From positions 14,561 to 78,560 of the forward strand of contig CAVVNF010000028.1 of the NCBI GenBank assembly GCA_963749535.1: a stretch of 64,000 nt of DNA, in the 5' to 3' direction. The number at the start of each line of letters is the position of its first letter. The stretch's first letter is position 1. Shown here in pieces: positions 46,725-56,488 of the stretch. A program made the position numbers and the translations under genes. This stretch comes from Chersky-299 sp963749535. Lineage in GTDB: Bacteria; Actinomycetota; Thermoleophilia; RBG-16-64-13. The notes beneath the pieces are model-generated. The model was given only the letters and a program-made list of their open reading frames with translations. It was not told the DNA's origin and did not search any database.

Positions 46725-46794
46725 GGATCTATCTCCCATACCACGTCGGTCTCCAGTCGGCCACGAAACCCGTCTTGTCTCCGCTCAAGCACCG

Positions 46795-47571
46795 CTAGAT
46801 GAGCTTTTCACTCGCCAAGAAATCGGCGATCCGCTGGGCGCCCCCGCCGTCATCCTCGACCTTCACCCCCGCCTTTCGCGGCTCGGGCGAACGGCCCGAG
46901 AGAACGCGAGTCTTGGCACCGGACAGTCCGACCTGCGCCGGATCCAGTCCCGCGGCGGCGGCGTCTCTCACTTCCAGAGGCTTCTTCTTCGCGCTCATGA
47001 TGCCCTTCATCGAAGGGTAACGAGGCTCGTTGATGCCCTTCACGACAGAGAGAACGGCAGGAGCGGGGCATTCGTACACGACGTAGCCCTCTTCTGTCTC
47101 GCGATGGACCACAAGCGTGGAGTCGCGCACTTCCACTTTCGACAAAGAGGAGAGCAAAGGCAGGTCAAGGCGGTCGGCGACGGCCGCGGGCACGCAGCCG
47201 GTCTCACCGTCGGTGGACCGCATTCCGAAAAGGACAAGGTCATGATCGAGGGTCTTGAGCGCTTCGGCCAGGACATACGCCGTACTCTGCAAGTCCGAGC
47301 CGGCCAAAGCGGCGTCGCTGACCATCAACGCGCGATCGGCGCCCATGGCCAGGGCTTTGAGCACAGCATCGGTCGCCGTCTCGGGCCCCATGCACAGCAC
47401 GGTGACCTCGCCGCCGTGAGCCTCCCTAATACGCAACGCTTCCTCCACCGCGTACTCGTCGTACGGGTTGAGGATGCAATCTACGCTACGATCCAGACGC
47501 CAAGAGACGGGGTCGAGTCTCTTCTCGGCCTCTGTGTCAACCACCTGCTTCACGCATACCGCGATATTCAC
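46795..47571 (-). CDS. etfB: Electron transfer flavoprotein beta subunit
   Basis: 258 residues. It starts MNIAVCVKQVVDTEAEKRLD from a GTG at 47571. The nucleotide-binding features are ILNPYDEYAVEEALRIRE, VTVLCMGPETATDAVLKALA and FGMRSTDGETGCVPAAVAD. The recognition-loop region (YVVYECPAPAVLSVVKGINE) fits the part that contacts partner dehydrogenases. I cannot tell from sequence alone whether it binds AMP (ordinary ETF) or a second FAD (bifurcating ETF); pairing with an EMO-type quinone reductase favours the ordinary role. The leader of about 55 bases begins at the module shared with two other operons. Confidence 0.93.
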   Translation of the reverse strand: MNIAVCVKQVVDTEAEKRLDPVSWRLDRSVDCILNPYDEYAVEEALRIREAHGGEVTVLCMGPETATDAVLKALAMGADRALMVSDAALAGSDLQSTAYVLAEALKTLDHDLVLFGMRSTDGETGCVPAAVADRLDLPLLSSLSKVEVRDSTLVVHRETEEGYVVYECPAPAVLSVVKGINEPRYPSMKGIMSAKKKPLEVRDAAAAGLDPAQVGLSGAKTRVLSGRSPEPRKAGVKVEDDGGGAQRIADFLASEKLI

Positions 47572-47633
47572 TGGGCTTCCCTTCCTTCACAAGGCGACCT
47601 CCGACCGTGCCGCACGTTGGGGCCGGCCGCTAC

Positions 47634-47714
47634 ATCATAATCCGACAGAGCGGTGTGGCCACCTCTTCTACGTAACTTTTCATGGCTGCTGCGAAGTATT
47701 ACGATGACGTATAG
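47634..47714 (-). promoter_or_regulatory. LysR-regulated promoter module A (etfBA-EMO)
   Basis: Read towards etfB, the module begins CTATACGTCATCGTAATACT (47714 down) and continues to CCATGAAAAGTT, ending at 47674. A gap of exactly 34 bases follows, then the -10-like TATGAT (47639-47634) and GTAG. Modules B (48667-48747) and C (61174-61254) have the same 81-base length, the same 34-base gap and a first block identical at 33 of 41 positions in all three. The upstream end touches the lysR start codon on the other strand, so the same site can both repress lysR and activate etfB. No -35 box is evident, as is common for activated promoters. Confidence 0.75.
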
Positions 47715-48614
47715 ATGGAACTGGATCTCCTCAAATCCTTCTTGGCCGTTGCGGAGGCCCGCAGCTTCAGCCGGGCCGCGCGGTCCATGCACTCCACCCA
47801 GCCCACGCTCAGCCGACAGATCGCCCGCCTCGAAGCGGAACTGGGCACGCCGCTGTTCGAGCGGTATGGAAGACACGTAGAGTGCACGGCCAGTGGGCAA
47901 CTCCTGCTGCCGCTGGCTCAGGCGATCGTCACCCGCACCGACGAGGCCGTCAGCCTCATCCGCGAGCAGGCGAGAGCCGGTCCGAGTACCGTGCGATTCG
48001 GCGCCGTCGGAAACGTGTTCGCCCTCTTGCTTACTCCGATTCTGGTCTCGTTCCTCGCAGCCAATCCCAGCGTGAGCGTGGAGCTCATCGAGAAAGACGA
48101 CGCGCAGCTGGAAGAAGGCGTCATCTCCGGAGAGTTGGATTGCGCCGTAATGACGCCGTGGCGGTCGACGCGGACTGCCAGTCAATTCTTGGTGGCGGAG
48201 GAGATATTCCTGGTGGTGCCTCGCGACCACGCGCTTGCGAGCCATTCCGCTATCGCCTTCAGCATGCTTGCGAAGGAGTCCATACTGCTTCCCCGAGCCA
48301 CCATGAACGCGGGGAACATAGTTGCCGATGCCCTGCGCCGGGCGGGCTTCGAGCCCAGATTGTCCTACCGAGCGAACTATCCCGAGTTGATCAAAGCCTT
48401 CGTCAGGAAAGGTCTGGGCGTAGCGCCGATGCCTAAGATGCTGGTGGCCCCCGAGACGCTCGAGGGGCTCGTGGCCATTCCTTTCCAGGAGCCGTTGACC
48501 CGGGATCTCCACCTCATCTATCCACGAGACCGCCCGCTGCCGGCGGCGGCGCGAGCCCTTATGGTGCACGTCCGGGCCGGCGTTTCCAACCGTGGAGGAA
48601 GCCTCCAGGCTTAG
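47715..48614 (+). CDS. LysR family transcriptional regulator
   Basis: 299 residues, normal length. The N-terminal winged HTH is clear (ELDLLKSFLAVAEARSFSRA, then STQPTLSRQIARLEAELGTPLF), followed by the two-lobed effector domain (VRFGAVGNVFALLLTPILVSF; ELDCAVMTPWRS; FLVVPRDHALA; KGLGVAPMPKMLV). The ATG at 47715 directly follows the conserved block of module A, so the protein probably binds over its own start. It lies between etfB (divergent) and the ACAD operon (same strand), both with copies of the module. It is therefore the best candidate for the regulator of all three units. The effector may be a pathway intermediate. Confidence 0.92.
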   Translation: MELDLLKSFLAVAEARSFSRAARSMHSTQPTLSRQIARLEAELGTPLFERYGRHVECTASGQLLLPLAQAIVTRTDEAVSLIREQARAGPSTVRFGAVGNVFALLLTPILVSFLAANPSVSVELIEKDDAQLEEGVISGELDCAVMTPWRSTRTASQFLVAEEIFLVVPRDHALASHSAIAFSMLAKESILLPRATMNAGNIVADALRRAGFEPRLSYRANYPELIKAFVRKGLGVAPMPKMLVAPETLEGLVAIPFQEPLTRDLHLIYPRDRPLPAAARALMVHVRAGVSNRGGSLQA

Positions 48615-48666
48615 AGCTCGAGCACCGGCCGCGGCGGTGGCTTGCTCACCGGTGTCTCCTCTTCAT

Positions 48667-48747
48667 CTATACGTCGTCGTAATACTTTGCGCCAGCCATG
48701 AAAAGTTGCGTCGAATGGCCGGGTTCGCCTCGCTGTCGGATTATCAT
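48667..48747 (+). promoter_or_regulatory. LysR-regulated promoter module B (ACAD-transhydroxylase operon)
   Basis: CTATACGTCGTCGTAATACT begins at 48667, CCATGAAAAGTT ends at 48707, 34 bases follow, then the -10-like TATCAT at 48742-48747 and GTAAC. The orientation is towards the acyl-CoA dehydrogenase gene, whose ATG is about 100 bases downstream of the expected start site. The stretch CTGTCGGATTAT just before and into the -10 is shared with module A. The spacing match with A and C is exact, which chance similarity would not give. Confidence 0.75.
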
Positions 48748-48852
48748 GTAACGAACTCGGAGTACGGGCACCGCGCGCAGCGTGGGAGCGCCGGCGGTTC
48801 CGAAGATCGATATGAGCAGCATACGAATGCACGTGAGCGGGAAGGGACACCT

Positions 48853-50076
48853 ATGGACTTCAGATTGACTGACGAACAGGAAATGACGCGCGACATGGTT
48901 CGCGAGTTTGCGCAAGAAGAAGTGAAGACCGTCGCGATGGCACTCGACGCGCAGAAGGACCCGAAAGACTGCATCCCGTGGGATCTGATCAAGAAGGCCT
49001 CCAAGTTGGGCCTGAGGACCGCGGCGATCCCGGAGAAGTTCGGGGGCGAGGGAGCGGACTATCTCACGCTGGCGCTCATACTGGAGGAACTCGGGGCGGC
49101 CGACCAGGGCTTCGCCAGCATCATCAGGGGATGCTATACCGAATCCCCCAGGCTGATAGCCGAGTTGAGCGACGAACAACGGGACGAGTGGCTGCCGAAG
49201 TTCCTGGCGGACGACCTGTTCCTGCTGGGACTGGCCCGCACGGAGCCGGACGCTGGCACCGATTCTCACTACCTCTATGATGAGCCCGGGGCCTCCATAC
49301 GCACCTTCGCCGAAAAGCGCGGCGACGAGTACGTGATCAACGGGAGCAAGCACTTCATCTCGAGCGGAGGAGTGGCCAAGCTCTATTTCCTCTACGCAAG
49401 AACGGACAAAAAGGGACCGATATCCACAAGTCTGAGCCTATTCCTCATGCCCCACGACGCCCCAGGTTTCTCCATAGGCAGATTCCACAACAAGCTCGGG
49501 AGAAGGCTGCTTCCCAACGCCGAGTTGGTGTTCGAGGATGCCCGCATCCCGGCCCGAAATCTGATCGGCGAAGAGGGCGACGCCTGGGGCTCAGAGGGTG
49601 AAGGCGGAGGAGGACCGCAGAAGGACTGGACAAAAACGGGCGCCGGGGCGGCTCCGCCTTTCGGGCTTCTGGGCGCCGCCGTGAACCTGGGAACCGTGCG
49701 GGCGTGCTATGAAGAGGCCCTGAACTATTCAAGGAACCGGTTCCAGGGCGGGAAGAAGATAATCGAGCACCAGCATGTCGCTATCAAGCTGGCCCAGATG
49801 AAGGTGCAGATCGAGGCAGCCAGGGCGCTCCTGTGGAAATCCGCCTGGTCCTGGGAGACCAAATACGACTATGATCCAAAGATGGGGATGTTGCTCAAAG
49901 CCTTTATCGACGAGATGGGCTTGAGTGTGGCCAATCACGCGGTGGGCATCTTCGGCGGTCTGGGCACCGCCGACGATGACGTGCTGATCCAGAAGCTGCT
50001 GAGGGACGTCTACACGTTCCTTCACGGGTTTGCCACGACGGATGTTGCCCTGATGATTGGCGCGCCAAGTGCCTAG
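48853..50076 (+). CDS. Acyl-CoA dehydrogenase family protein, atypical active site
   Basis: 407 residues in the ACAD fold: N-terminal helices (MDFRLTDEQEMTRDMVREFA), a middle beta-domain (FLLGLARTEPDAGTDSHY; YVINGSKHFISSGGVAKLY) and C-terminal helices (HAVGIFGGLGTADDD, LLRDVYTFLHGFATTD). In most ACADs the catalytic Glu is in a YEGT-like motif at this last place. Here the aligned residue is Phe (HGFATT), so the usual base is missing at this site, and a Gly-rich insert (GSEGEGGGGPQKDW) precedes helix G. It may use a Glu elsewhere or have another role. GGAAGGGA precedes the ATG at 48853. It is the first gene after module B and overlaps the transhydroxylase gene, so its substrate may be a product of that enzyme. 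Confidence 0.88.
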   Translation: MDFRLTDEQEMTRDMVREFAQEEVKTVAMALDAQKDPKDCIPWDLIKKASKLGLRTAAIPEKFGGEGADYLTLALILEELGAADQGFASIIRGCYTESPRLIAELSDEQRDEWLPKFLADDLFLLGLARTEPDAGTDSHYLYDEPGASIRTFAEKRGDEYVINGSKHFISSGGVAKLYFLYARTDKKGPISTSLSLFLMPHDAPGFSIGRFHNKLGRRLLPNAELVFEDARIPARNLIGEEGDAWGSEGEGGGGPQKDWTKTGAGAAPPFGLLGAAVNLGTVRACYEEALNYSRNRFQGGKKIIEHQHVAIKLAQMKVQIEAARALLWKSAWSWETKYDYDPKMGMLLKAFIDEMGLSVANHAVGIFGGLGTADDDVLIQKLLRDVYTFLHGFATTDVALMIGAPSA

Positions 50077-52583
50077 CGGCGCAGAACAGACCTTTGTCAA
50101 CTGCACGAACGGCGGTCCGATCCGGGTCCACGTGCAGGATGGACGCATCACCCGGGTGCGGCCCCTTGTCTTTGACGACACGGACGCCGCTTCTTGGAAA
50201 CTCGAGGCCAACGGCGAGGAGTTCACCCCTCTCAGAAAGGCCTGCGTCGCCCCCTTCGCTTTGACCGAAAGGGCCAGGGTCTATTCGGAAGACAGGATCC
50301 TGTACCCCATGAAACGGGTGGATTTCGATCCCAACGGCGAGAGGAACCCCCAAAACAGGGGCAAATCTGGATACGTGAGAATCCCGTGGGACGAGGCGCT
50401 GGAGATCGTCTCCGGTGAAATGAAGCGGATCCGTGCCGACTACGGGCCCGAGGCCATCATGTCCAGGGCAGGTTCTCACCACAACTGGGGGAACCTGGGC
50501 TATCGCACGGGCGCATGGTCACGATTCTTCAATCTGATCGGATTCACGGATATCTTCGACAACCCAGACAGCTGGGAAGGCTGGCATTGGGGAGCCACTC
50601 ACGCCTGGGGTTTCTACTGGCGACTGGGCAACCCTGAGCACTACGACATGCTCGAGGATGCTCTGAAGCACACCGAGTTGGTCATCCACTGGGGCAACGA
50701 CCCCGATTCGACCCACGGCATCTACGGCGGCAACGAGTCCGCCCAGTGGCGTCTCTGGCTCAAGAAACAGGGCAAGAAACAGATCATCATCGACCCCTTC
50801 TACAACTATACGGGGGCGGCCGTGGGCGACAAATGGATCGCCTACCGACCCGGCACCACCGCGGCCATGGCCATGGCGATCGCCTCACGTGTGGCTGACG
50901 GAAGGCACGTACGACAAAGAGTACGTCTCCACCCGCACAGTGGGCTTTGAAGAGTTCAAGAAACAGATCATGGGCGAAGACGACGGTATCCCGAAGACGG
51001 CGGCTTGGGCCGGCGAGATAACCGGTGTTCCCCCTCGGACGATAACGGCGTTGGCCAGGGAATGGGCGTCAAAAAGGACGGCCCTCGCCGGCGGCACCAA
51101 GGGTGGAGAGGGCGGCTACTGCAGACAAGCATACGCTACAGAGTCCGCCAGACTGCTGGTATTGCTCCAAGCCATGCAAGGACTGGGAAAACCGGGCGTG
51201 AGCATCTGGGGGACCGCCAATGGACCTCCCTACAACGCCACCCTGGAGTTCCCGGGCTACGCATCCGGCGGGTTCAACCTGATAGCCGAGAAGCCGGCCG
51301 TGAACTCCGTGAAGCAGCGTGTGTATCGACTGACGGCTCCGGAAGCCATCCTCAGCCCTCCGCTCGAGTGGATCGGTGATGGTTTCTGCGGCAACTCGCT
51401 CGATCAGCAGTTCATCCCGCATACGTATCCCCTCCCCGGCTGTTCCGAGGTGAAGATGTTCTACCGTTACGGTGGTGCGTTCTTGGCCACCATGACGGAT
51501 ACCAATCGATGGGTGCGCATGTACCAGAGTCCCAAGCTCGAGTTCGTGGTCAACCAAGACTGCTGGTGGTGCACGGAGACCAGACTGGCCGACATCATCC
51601 TCCCGGCATGCACCAATCTCGAACGGGACGACATCAGCGAATGGGCCAGCTCCGGCGGATATTCACTGCACGCTTCCGGCAGCTGCAACCACAGGGTCAT
51701 CGTCTACCAGCAGAAGTGCATCGAACCGGTGGGCGAATCCAAACCCGACTACGACATCTTCTGCGAACTGGCCCAGAGACTGGGAGTGGAGGAAGAGTTC
51801 ACCGAAGGCAATACCTTCGAGCAGTGGATCGAGAAGATGTTCAACTGGTCCGATCTGCCCGACTACATCTCGTACGAGGAGTTCAAGAAGAAGGGATACT
51901 TCGTCGTTCCGCAGCTGGAAGATTACCAGTCGACACCCGCGTTGCGCTGGTTCGCCGAAGGAAGGCCCTGCGACACGCCCGACACCTCCAATCCCAAGAG
52001 GGATACCGACAAGAGCCGGGACTTGGGGACCTACAGCGGGAAGATCGAGTTCGTCTCCCAGAGCCTGCTCGAGCATATGCCCGACGATGACGAGCGACCT
52101 CCGTTGCCGCGCTATATCCCGAGCTGGGAAGGGCATACCTCAGAACTGGCAGGGAAGTACCCGCTTCAGCTTATCTCGCCCCACCCCAGGTTCTCGTTCC
52201 ACACTCAGCACGACAATCACGTGCCCTGGATGTCGGAGATCCCCGGTCAGCGGGTGATCAAGGACGGATATGCGTGGCAGGTGGTTCGACTCCATCCCTC
52301 GGATGCGGAACCAAGGGGCATCCGGCACGGAGACATCATCAGGCTGTATAACGATCGCGGCTCCGTGTTGGGCATCGCCCAGATCACAGAGCGAGTACGA
52401 CCCGGCGTGGTTCATTCGTATGAGGGGTCGTCCAGGTACGATCCGGTGGAGCCCGGCAAGGCTGGTAGCACGGATAGGGGTGGATGCGTGAACCTGTTGA
52501 CTCCTTCGCGTATGGTTTCAAAGAATGTTCCTGGTATGGCACCAAACTCGTGTCTGATAGAGATAGCCAAGTGGGAAATATAA
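50057..52583 (+). CDS. Molybdopterin hydroxytransferase large subunit, pyrogallol-phloroglucinol transhydroxylase-like (AthL), one frameshift
   Basis: About 840 residues in the DMSO-reductase family when repaired by removing T at 50885 (restoring AMAIAHVWLTEGTYDKEY). Like Pelobacter AthL it lacks the N-terminal Cys motif for an Fe-S cluster. Counting from the TTG at 50057, His141, Tyr149, Asp171, Ser172 and Trp173 (GSHHNWGNLGY; NPDSWEGW) match AthL His144, Tyr152, Asp174, Ser175 (Mo ligand) and Trp176 with a constant offset of three. AthL numbering is from memory. The start is uncertain: TTG 50057 or GTG 50069, both overlapping the ACAD end. The small-subunit gene follows. Related enzymes include resorcinol hydroxylase and gut actinobacterial catechol dehydroxylases, so the exact phenolic substrate is open. 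Confidence 0.85.
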
Positions 52584-52620
52584 TGCAGCCGATGATGCTG
52601 TCGACCAAGGTTTGGCCACT

Positions 52621-53469
52621 ATGACTCGATATGGTATGGCAGTGGATATTGCCAAGTGCAACGGATGTTACAACTGCTTCTTGGCGTGCAAGGACGAGCA
52701 CTGCGGAAACGATCATCTTCCCTATTCTGTCTCTCAGCCGATGACCGGACATTTTTGGATGAGGATCATAGAAAAGGAAAGAGGCACGTATCCGAAGATC
52801 AAGGTTGCCTACACAGCCGTTCCCTGCATGCACTGTGAATACCCAACGTGCGTGGAGGCATCATCCGAGGGTGCCGTGTACCAGAGAGACGACGGGATCG
52901 TCCTGATCGACCCCGGGAAGGCTCTAGGACAGAAGGAACTGGTCACGAGCTGTCCTTACCGGGTGATCTCCTGGAACGAGGAGAGCCGGGTCGCTCAAAA
53001 ATGCACGCTGTGCGCTCATCTGCTAGATCAAGGTTGGAAAGAGCCGCGATGCGTCGAGGCCTGCCCTACCGGTGCCCTGGTCTTCGGGGACACGGAGGAT
53101 CCCGAGAGCGAGATCTCCAGGCTGTTGGGCTCATATGAGACCGAGGCGCTACATCCCGAATACGGATTAGGGGAACGGGTGCGCTACATCGGGCTACCCA
53201 AGCGATTCGTGGCCGGTTCCGTCGTACTGGGCGACACCGACGAATGCGCGGTGGGGGTCACGGTGAGTCTGAAGGGAACCGGAACCGACCAGTCGGGGCC
53301 AGAGACTGTAGTAACCGACAGCTTTGGCGATTTTGAGTTCGAGGGTCTACCCGCGGACCGGTCTTATGAGGTGAGTGTCTCAGCTCCGGGCTACCAGAGC
53401 CAGGAATTCGCGGTCAAGACCAACAACGACCTCTATCTCGGAGATATCTTCCTCGTCAAGGCTACGTAG
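52621..53469 (+). CDS. Fe-S small subunit with C-terminal transthyretin-like domain, transhydroxylase beta (AthS)-like
   Basis: 282 residues. The first 190 hold several [4Fe-4S] motifs: CNGCYNCFLACKDEHC, CMHCEYPTCVEA, CPYRVISWNEE, CTLCAHLLDQG and CVEACPTGALVFG. The last 75 (VAGSVVLGDTDECAVGVTVS onward, ending YLGDIFLVKA) form a beta-sandwich like a carboxypeptidase regulatory or transthyretin domain. AthS of Pelobacter has the same unusual pairing and a closely similar opening. I take the ATG at 52621, which aligns with the AthS start; a TTG at 52612 is possible. It follows the large subunit by 37 bases and is the last gene of the unit. In AthLS the clusters are not needed for net electron flow, but in resorcinol hydroxylase relatives they are. 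Confidence 0.9.
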   Translation: MTRYGMAVDIAKCNGCYNCFLACKDEHCGNDHLPYSVSQPMTGHFWMRIIEKERGTYPKIKVAYTAVPCMHCEYPTCVEASSEGAVYQRDDGIVLIDPGKALGQKELVTSCPYRVISWNEESRVAQKCTLCAHLLDQGWKEPRCVEACPTGALVFGDTEDPESEISRLLGSYETEALHPEYGLGERVRYIGLPKRFVAGSVVLGDTDECAVGVTVSLKGTGTDQSGPETVVTDSFGDFEFEGLPADRSYEVSVSAPGYQSQEFAVKTNNDLYLGDIFLVKAT

Positions 53470-53605
53470 GGCTTGACGAGGAAGCCAGGCTAGAAGACCG
53501 AGATCACGTTCGCGAGGCTCGCGTCCGCGCCCTGGCGGGTTCTATCCCACTGGGGGCGCGGACACTGTTGGAAGACTGGGCCGAGTCGAGGCACCCGGCC
53601 CAGTC
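53448..53605. terminator. Nest of three hairpins between convergent operons
   Basis: The first stem is CTTCCTCGTCAAG (53448-53460) with CTTGACGAGGAAG (53472-53484), a perfect 13-bp stem spanning the stop codon of the small-subunit gene. The second is GTCCGCGCCC (53523-53532) with GGGCGCGGAC (53554-53563), ten pairs. The third is GACTGGGCC (53574-53582) with GGCCCAGTC (53597-53605), nine pairs, 18 bases before the 3' end of the opposing gene. None has a T-run, so termination may be factor-aided or act in both directions. Confidence 0.5.
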
Positions 53606-53622
53606 GCCATATCTCTCAGGCT

Positions 53623-56304
53623 CTAAGCGAGTGGGTCGACCCAAGCGTTGAAGCGCAGCCCGGAGGCCGGATCGTACTCCCGGGCGAAGGCCGCCGGGTA
53701 CTTCTCACGCCACTCCTCCATGTCGGCCCCGGTCACCTTCTGCACCTCAGCCAAGAAGCCGCTGGTGGCCTGTCCGGCCGCGTGCTTGGAGGTAAGCCCC
53801 GCGGGAGTGATGGTGTTGATGGCACCTCCGCGGTCGAGCTTGCAAGGGATGATGAAGTCCGCCCTGGCCCCATGGTCGATGGAGATCACGCCCGGCATGA
53901 TCCTCTGGAAGACCAGCGCGCCGCAGAGAACGCCGCCTCTCTCGTTGAAGACCTTGACGATGTCACCGTGCTTGATGCCGCGTGCTTCCGCGTCCGCCGG
54001 GTTCATCCAGCAAGGCTCGTACATAGTAGCCGTCGAACCCTTTGACCTTGCAGGTAGGGGCCTCTCTGGTCCAGGTGATGTCGTCACATTGCGCGTGAAC
54101 CCGCCATCTGCCGTGGTTGGACATCACGAGCAGGGGATAGACCGCCGCTCTCCGGCTGGAGATCCTCTCGTCGTGAGTGATGCTCTTCTCGATCCACCGG
54201 GGCACGGGTGGTCTCTCGGTGTCGCCGGGGAAAGCCCTGGCCAGGCTCTCGGAATAGAACTCGAGCTTGCCTGTCGGCGTAGGCAGCGGATTCGCTACGG
54301 GATCAGCGTAGAACTCGAACAGACCCGCGGGCCTATTCTCCCAATCCGGATCCACGGGGATCACCCAGTAACCCTTCTCCTCGAACTCCTCCCAGCTCAC
54401 GTGCTGATCGAATCCCATGCTGTCGAACACGGCCCGGATCAGCTCCGCGTTCGTCAAGCCCTCTGTCACGTCATCAAATCTGCCGAGTTTCTTCGCGACC
54501 TCGAGGACCGCCTCGTAATCGCTCTTGGACTCGCCGATCGGAGGAATGGCCTGCTTCATGAGCAGCAAGCTCTGGAAGCTGTCCCCGTCCCTGATGCACG
54601 GAGAGATGTCGTCAACTTCCAGAGTGGTGTTTGTCGGGCAGGATGATATCGGAGAACAGACAATCGTTTTCCAGCCACGGGTGCTGGGCCACGATGCATT
54701 CGATCTTCGGGTTCCTCATGGTATCGACGATATCGTTGCCGCAGTTCCAGCAGGTGGTCCGGCACGGGGTATCGGTCCAGATCATGTGGATCTCTGTGCC
54801 ACCGTCCTCCTTGGGGATCGGGTAGGTGTATTTGACGTATTGGTCCGACGTGGGTACCTCATGACCTCCGTTGCCCCAAAAATGGACCGGCGGATTGTTG
54901 ATCCCCTCTTCTATCAGCGTCTTGGGAAGGAGCTGCTTTCCCCAGGCCGTGGGGGTCGTCCTGTGGGGTTTCAGCAACCGTTCTCCGGCAACTGAGTTGG
55001 CAAGTCCCTGGAACATCCCCAAGTGGCCGGTGCCGCGCGCCATGATGTTCCTCGGCATCCCTTGGTACGCGATCTGAGCTTGGTGCACTCCCGGCTTGCC
55101 CAGCCCCTGCATCCCCAGCAGGATGACTTCCAGCCGAGCCGGCTCGTGGGAGAGCGGTCCGCGGGCCATACCGCCGCCGAAGTAGTGACCGATGGTGACG
55201 GTCTTCTTGGCCCAGTCTCTCGCCAGCGCCTTGATCGTCCATTCCGGAACGCCACACTTGCCAGAAGCCCACTCCGGAGTCTTGGGAACGTCGTCTTCCT
55301 CTCCCATGACGTAGGCTTTCACCTTGTCGAAACCGACCGTGTGCGTCTCGACATACTCCTTGTCGTAAGTCCCTTCCTTGATCCACACGTACATGATGGC
55401 CAGCTGAAGGGCGGCGTCGGTGTTGGGGAGGATAGGGATCCATTTGTCGGCATGGATGGAGGCGGCGTAGTTGAGGTCGGGGCAGATATAGACCTGCTTG
55501 ATCCCGATCTCCGACCAGAAATAGCAGAGACGGCTGGCGAGCTGTCCCCGAAAGCCCCAAGGCGTCGTCTCCGGGTCGCCACCCCAGACCACCACCATGT
55601 CGCTGTTTTCGCAGATGTCTTTCACGATGTTCTCGGCGGGAGCCATCATGCCGATGAGGCCCGACCCCCACACGTGCTTGCTTCCCCAGTACCAGCCTTC
55701 CCAGCTGTCGGGGTTCCGGACTTGCTGCGTGAACCCTCCCATCTTGTCGAGAAGGAGGGTCGAGCAGCCGTGGGGGGCATGGACCATCTTGCACTCCCCG
55801 TGCCCGTCGCCCTGCACGAGGACTCCCAGCGGCCCGTACGTTTCGTGGATCCTCCTGACCTCGCCCGCGATGAGCTCGGCGGCCTCGTCCCAGGAGATCC
55901 TGACGAACTTGCTGGTGCCTCGGTTCTGCGGTGTTGCGCTCGCCCTGCGGGTCCCAGTCCACGCGCTTCATCGGGTACTTCACGCGGTTGGGCGAATAGA
56001 CCCTCTTCTTGTAGGCCAGGCTGAAAGGTGACGGCACCGCTTTCATCAGCGGCCCCAGGGTCTTGCCGTTCTTCGTGATCTTCCAGGAGTTGAATGCCCC
56101 GGAGTCATACTTCGAATCGTAGTGCAGCGGCCTGATCCTGATGATCCTTCCGTCTTTCACGTCCACCGCGCAGGGAGCGGCCCCGAAAATGCCGCCGCTA
56201 AGCCCGAGGGCCTTGATCACCGTCTTTTCGGTGGCCTGTGGGACACCCTCCCCCGAGCGCGATTTGTCCTGCTGAAGCCCCGGTTCTTGTTTGTCGGATG
56301 CCAC
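53623..56304 (-). CDS. Second transhydroxylase-like molybdopterin large subunit, three frameshifts
   Basis: About 893 residues when single extra bases at 55932, 54635 and 54022 are removed. The repairs restore GERNPQNRGTSKFVRISW, LPTNTTLEVDDISP and GFDGYYYEPCWMNPADAEAR. The Mo-ligand motif NPDSWEGWYWG is the same as in the copy at 50057-52583. A His (GDGHGE) lies one residue off the usual distance before it, and the N-terminal Fe-S Cys motif is again absent. The two proteins are clearly paralogous but diverged. No small-subunit gene adjoins this copy, so it may borrow the one at 52621-53469 or act alone. I take the GTG at 56304, with AAGGGG upstream. It is the last gene of the unit started by module C, with 184 bases between it and the reductase before it. 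Confidence 0.82.
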
Positions 56305-56341
56305 GTGATTACCCCTTGTCAAGAATCCAGCTCGGTTTCAA

Positions 56342-56369
56342 ACAACGGAGAACAAACGGAGAGCAAACG
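56342..56369. repeat. Short tandem-like repeats upstream of large subunit 2
   Basis: Three copies of a 9-12 base unit related to ACAAACGGAGA lie side by side, 40 bases upstream of the GTG at 56304. On the minus strand they read as T-rich CGTTTGCTCTCCGTTTGTTC. They could be an operator or leader element. The remainder of the 184-base gap has a short GC hairpin (about 56380-56395) and no gene. Confidence 0.35.
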
Positions 56370-56488
56370 ACCGCCCCGCCGATCCGCCGGCGGGCGTTTC
56401 GGTAACAGGCCGGGCGACCGCGGCGTTCGACCGGCGACGGACCTCCGGGAAATGTCAACGTACCTTGCTCTGCTGAGCGAGTGCAACC

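Noticed and set aside
47568..48569. A minus-strand open frame across the lysR gene, and similar peptides (HEKLRR type) at three places
   Set aside because: The shared peptides come from the conserved promoter modules read as protein; the frames lack other support.
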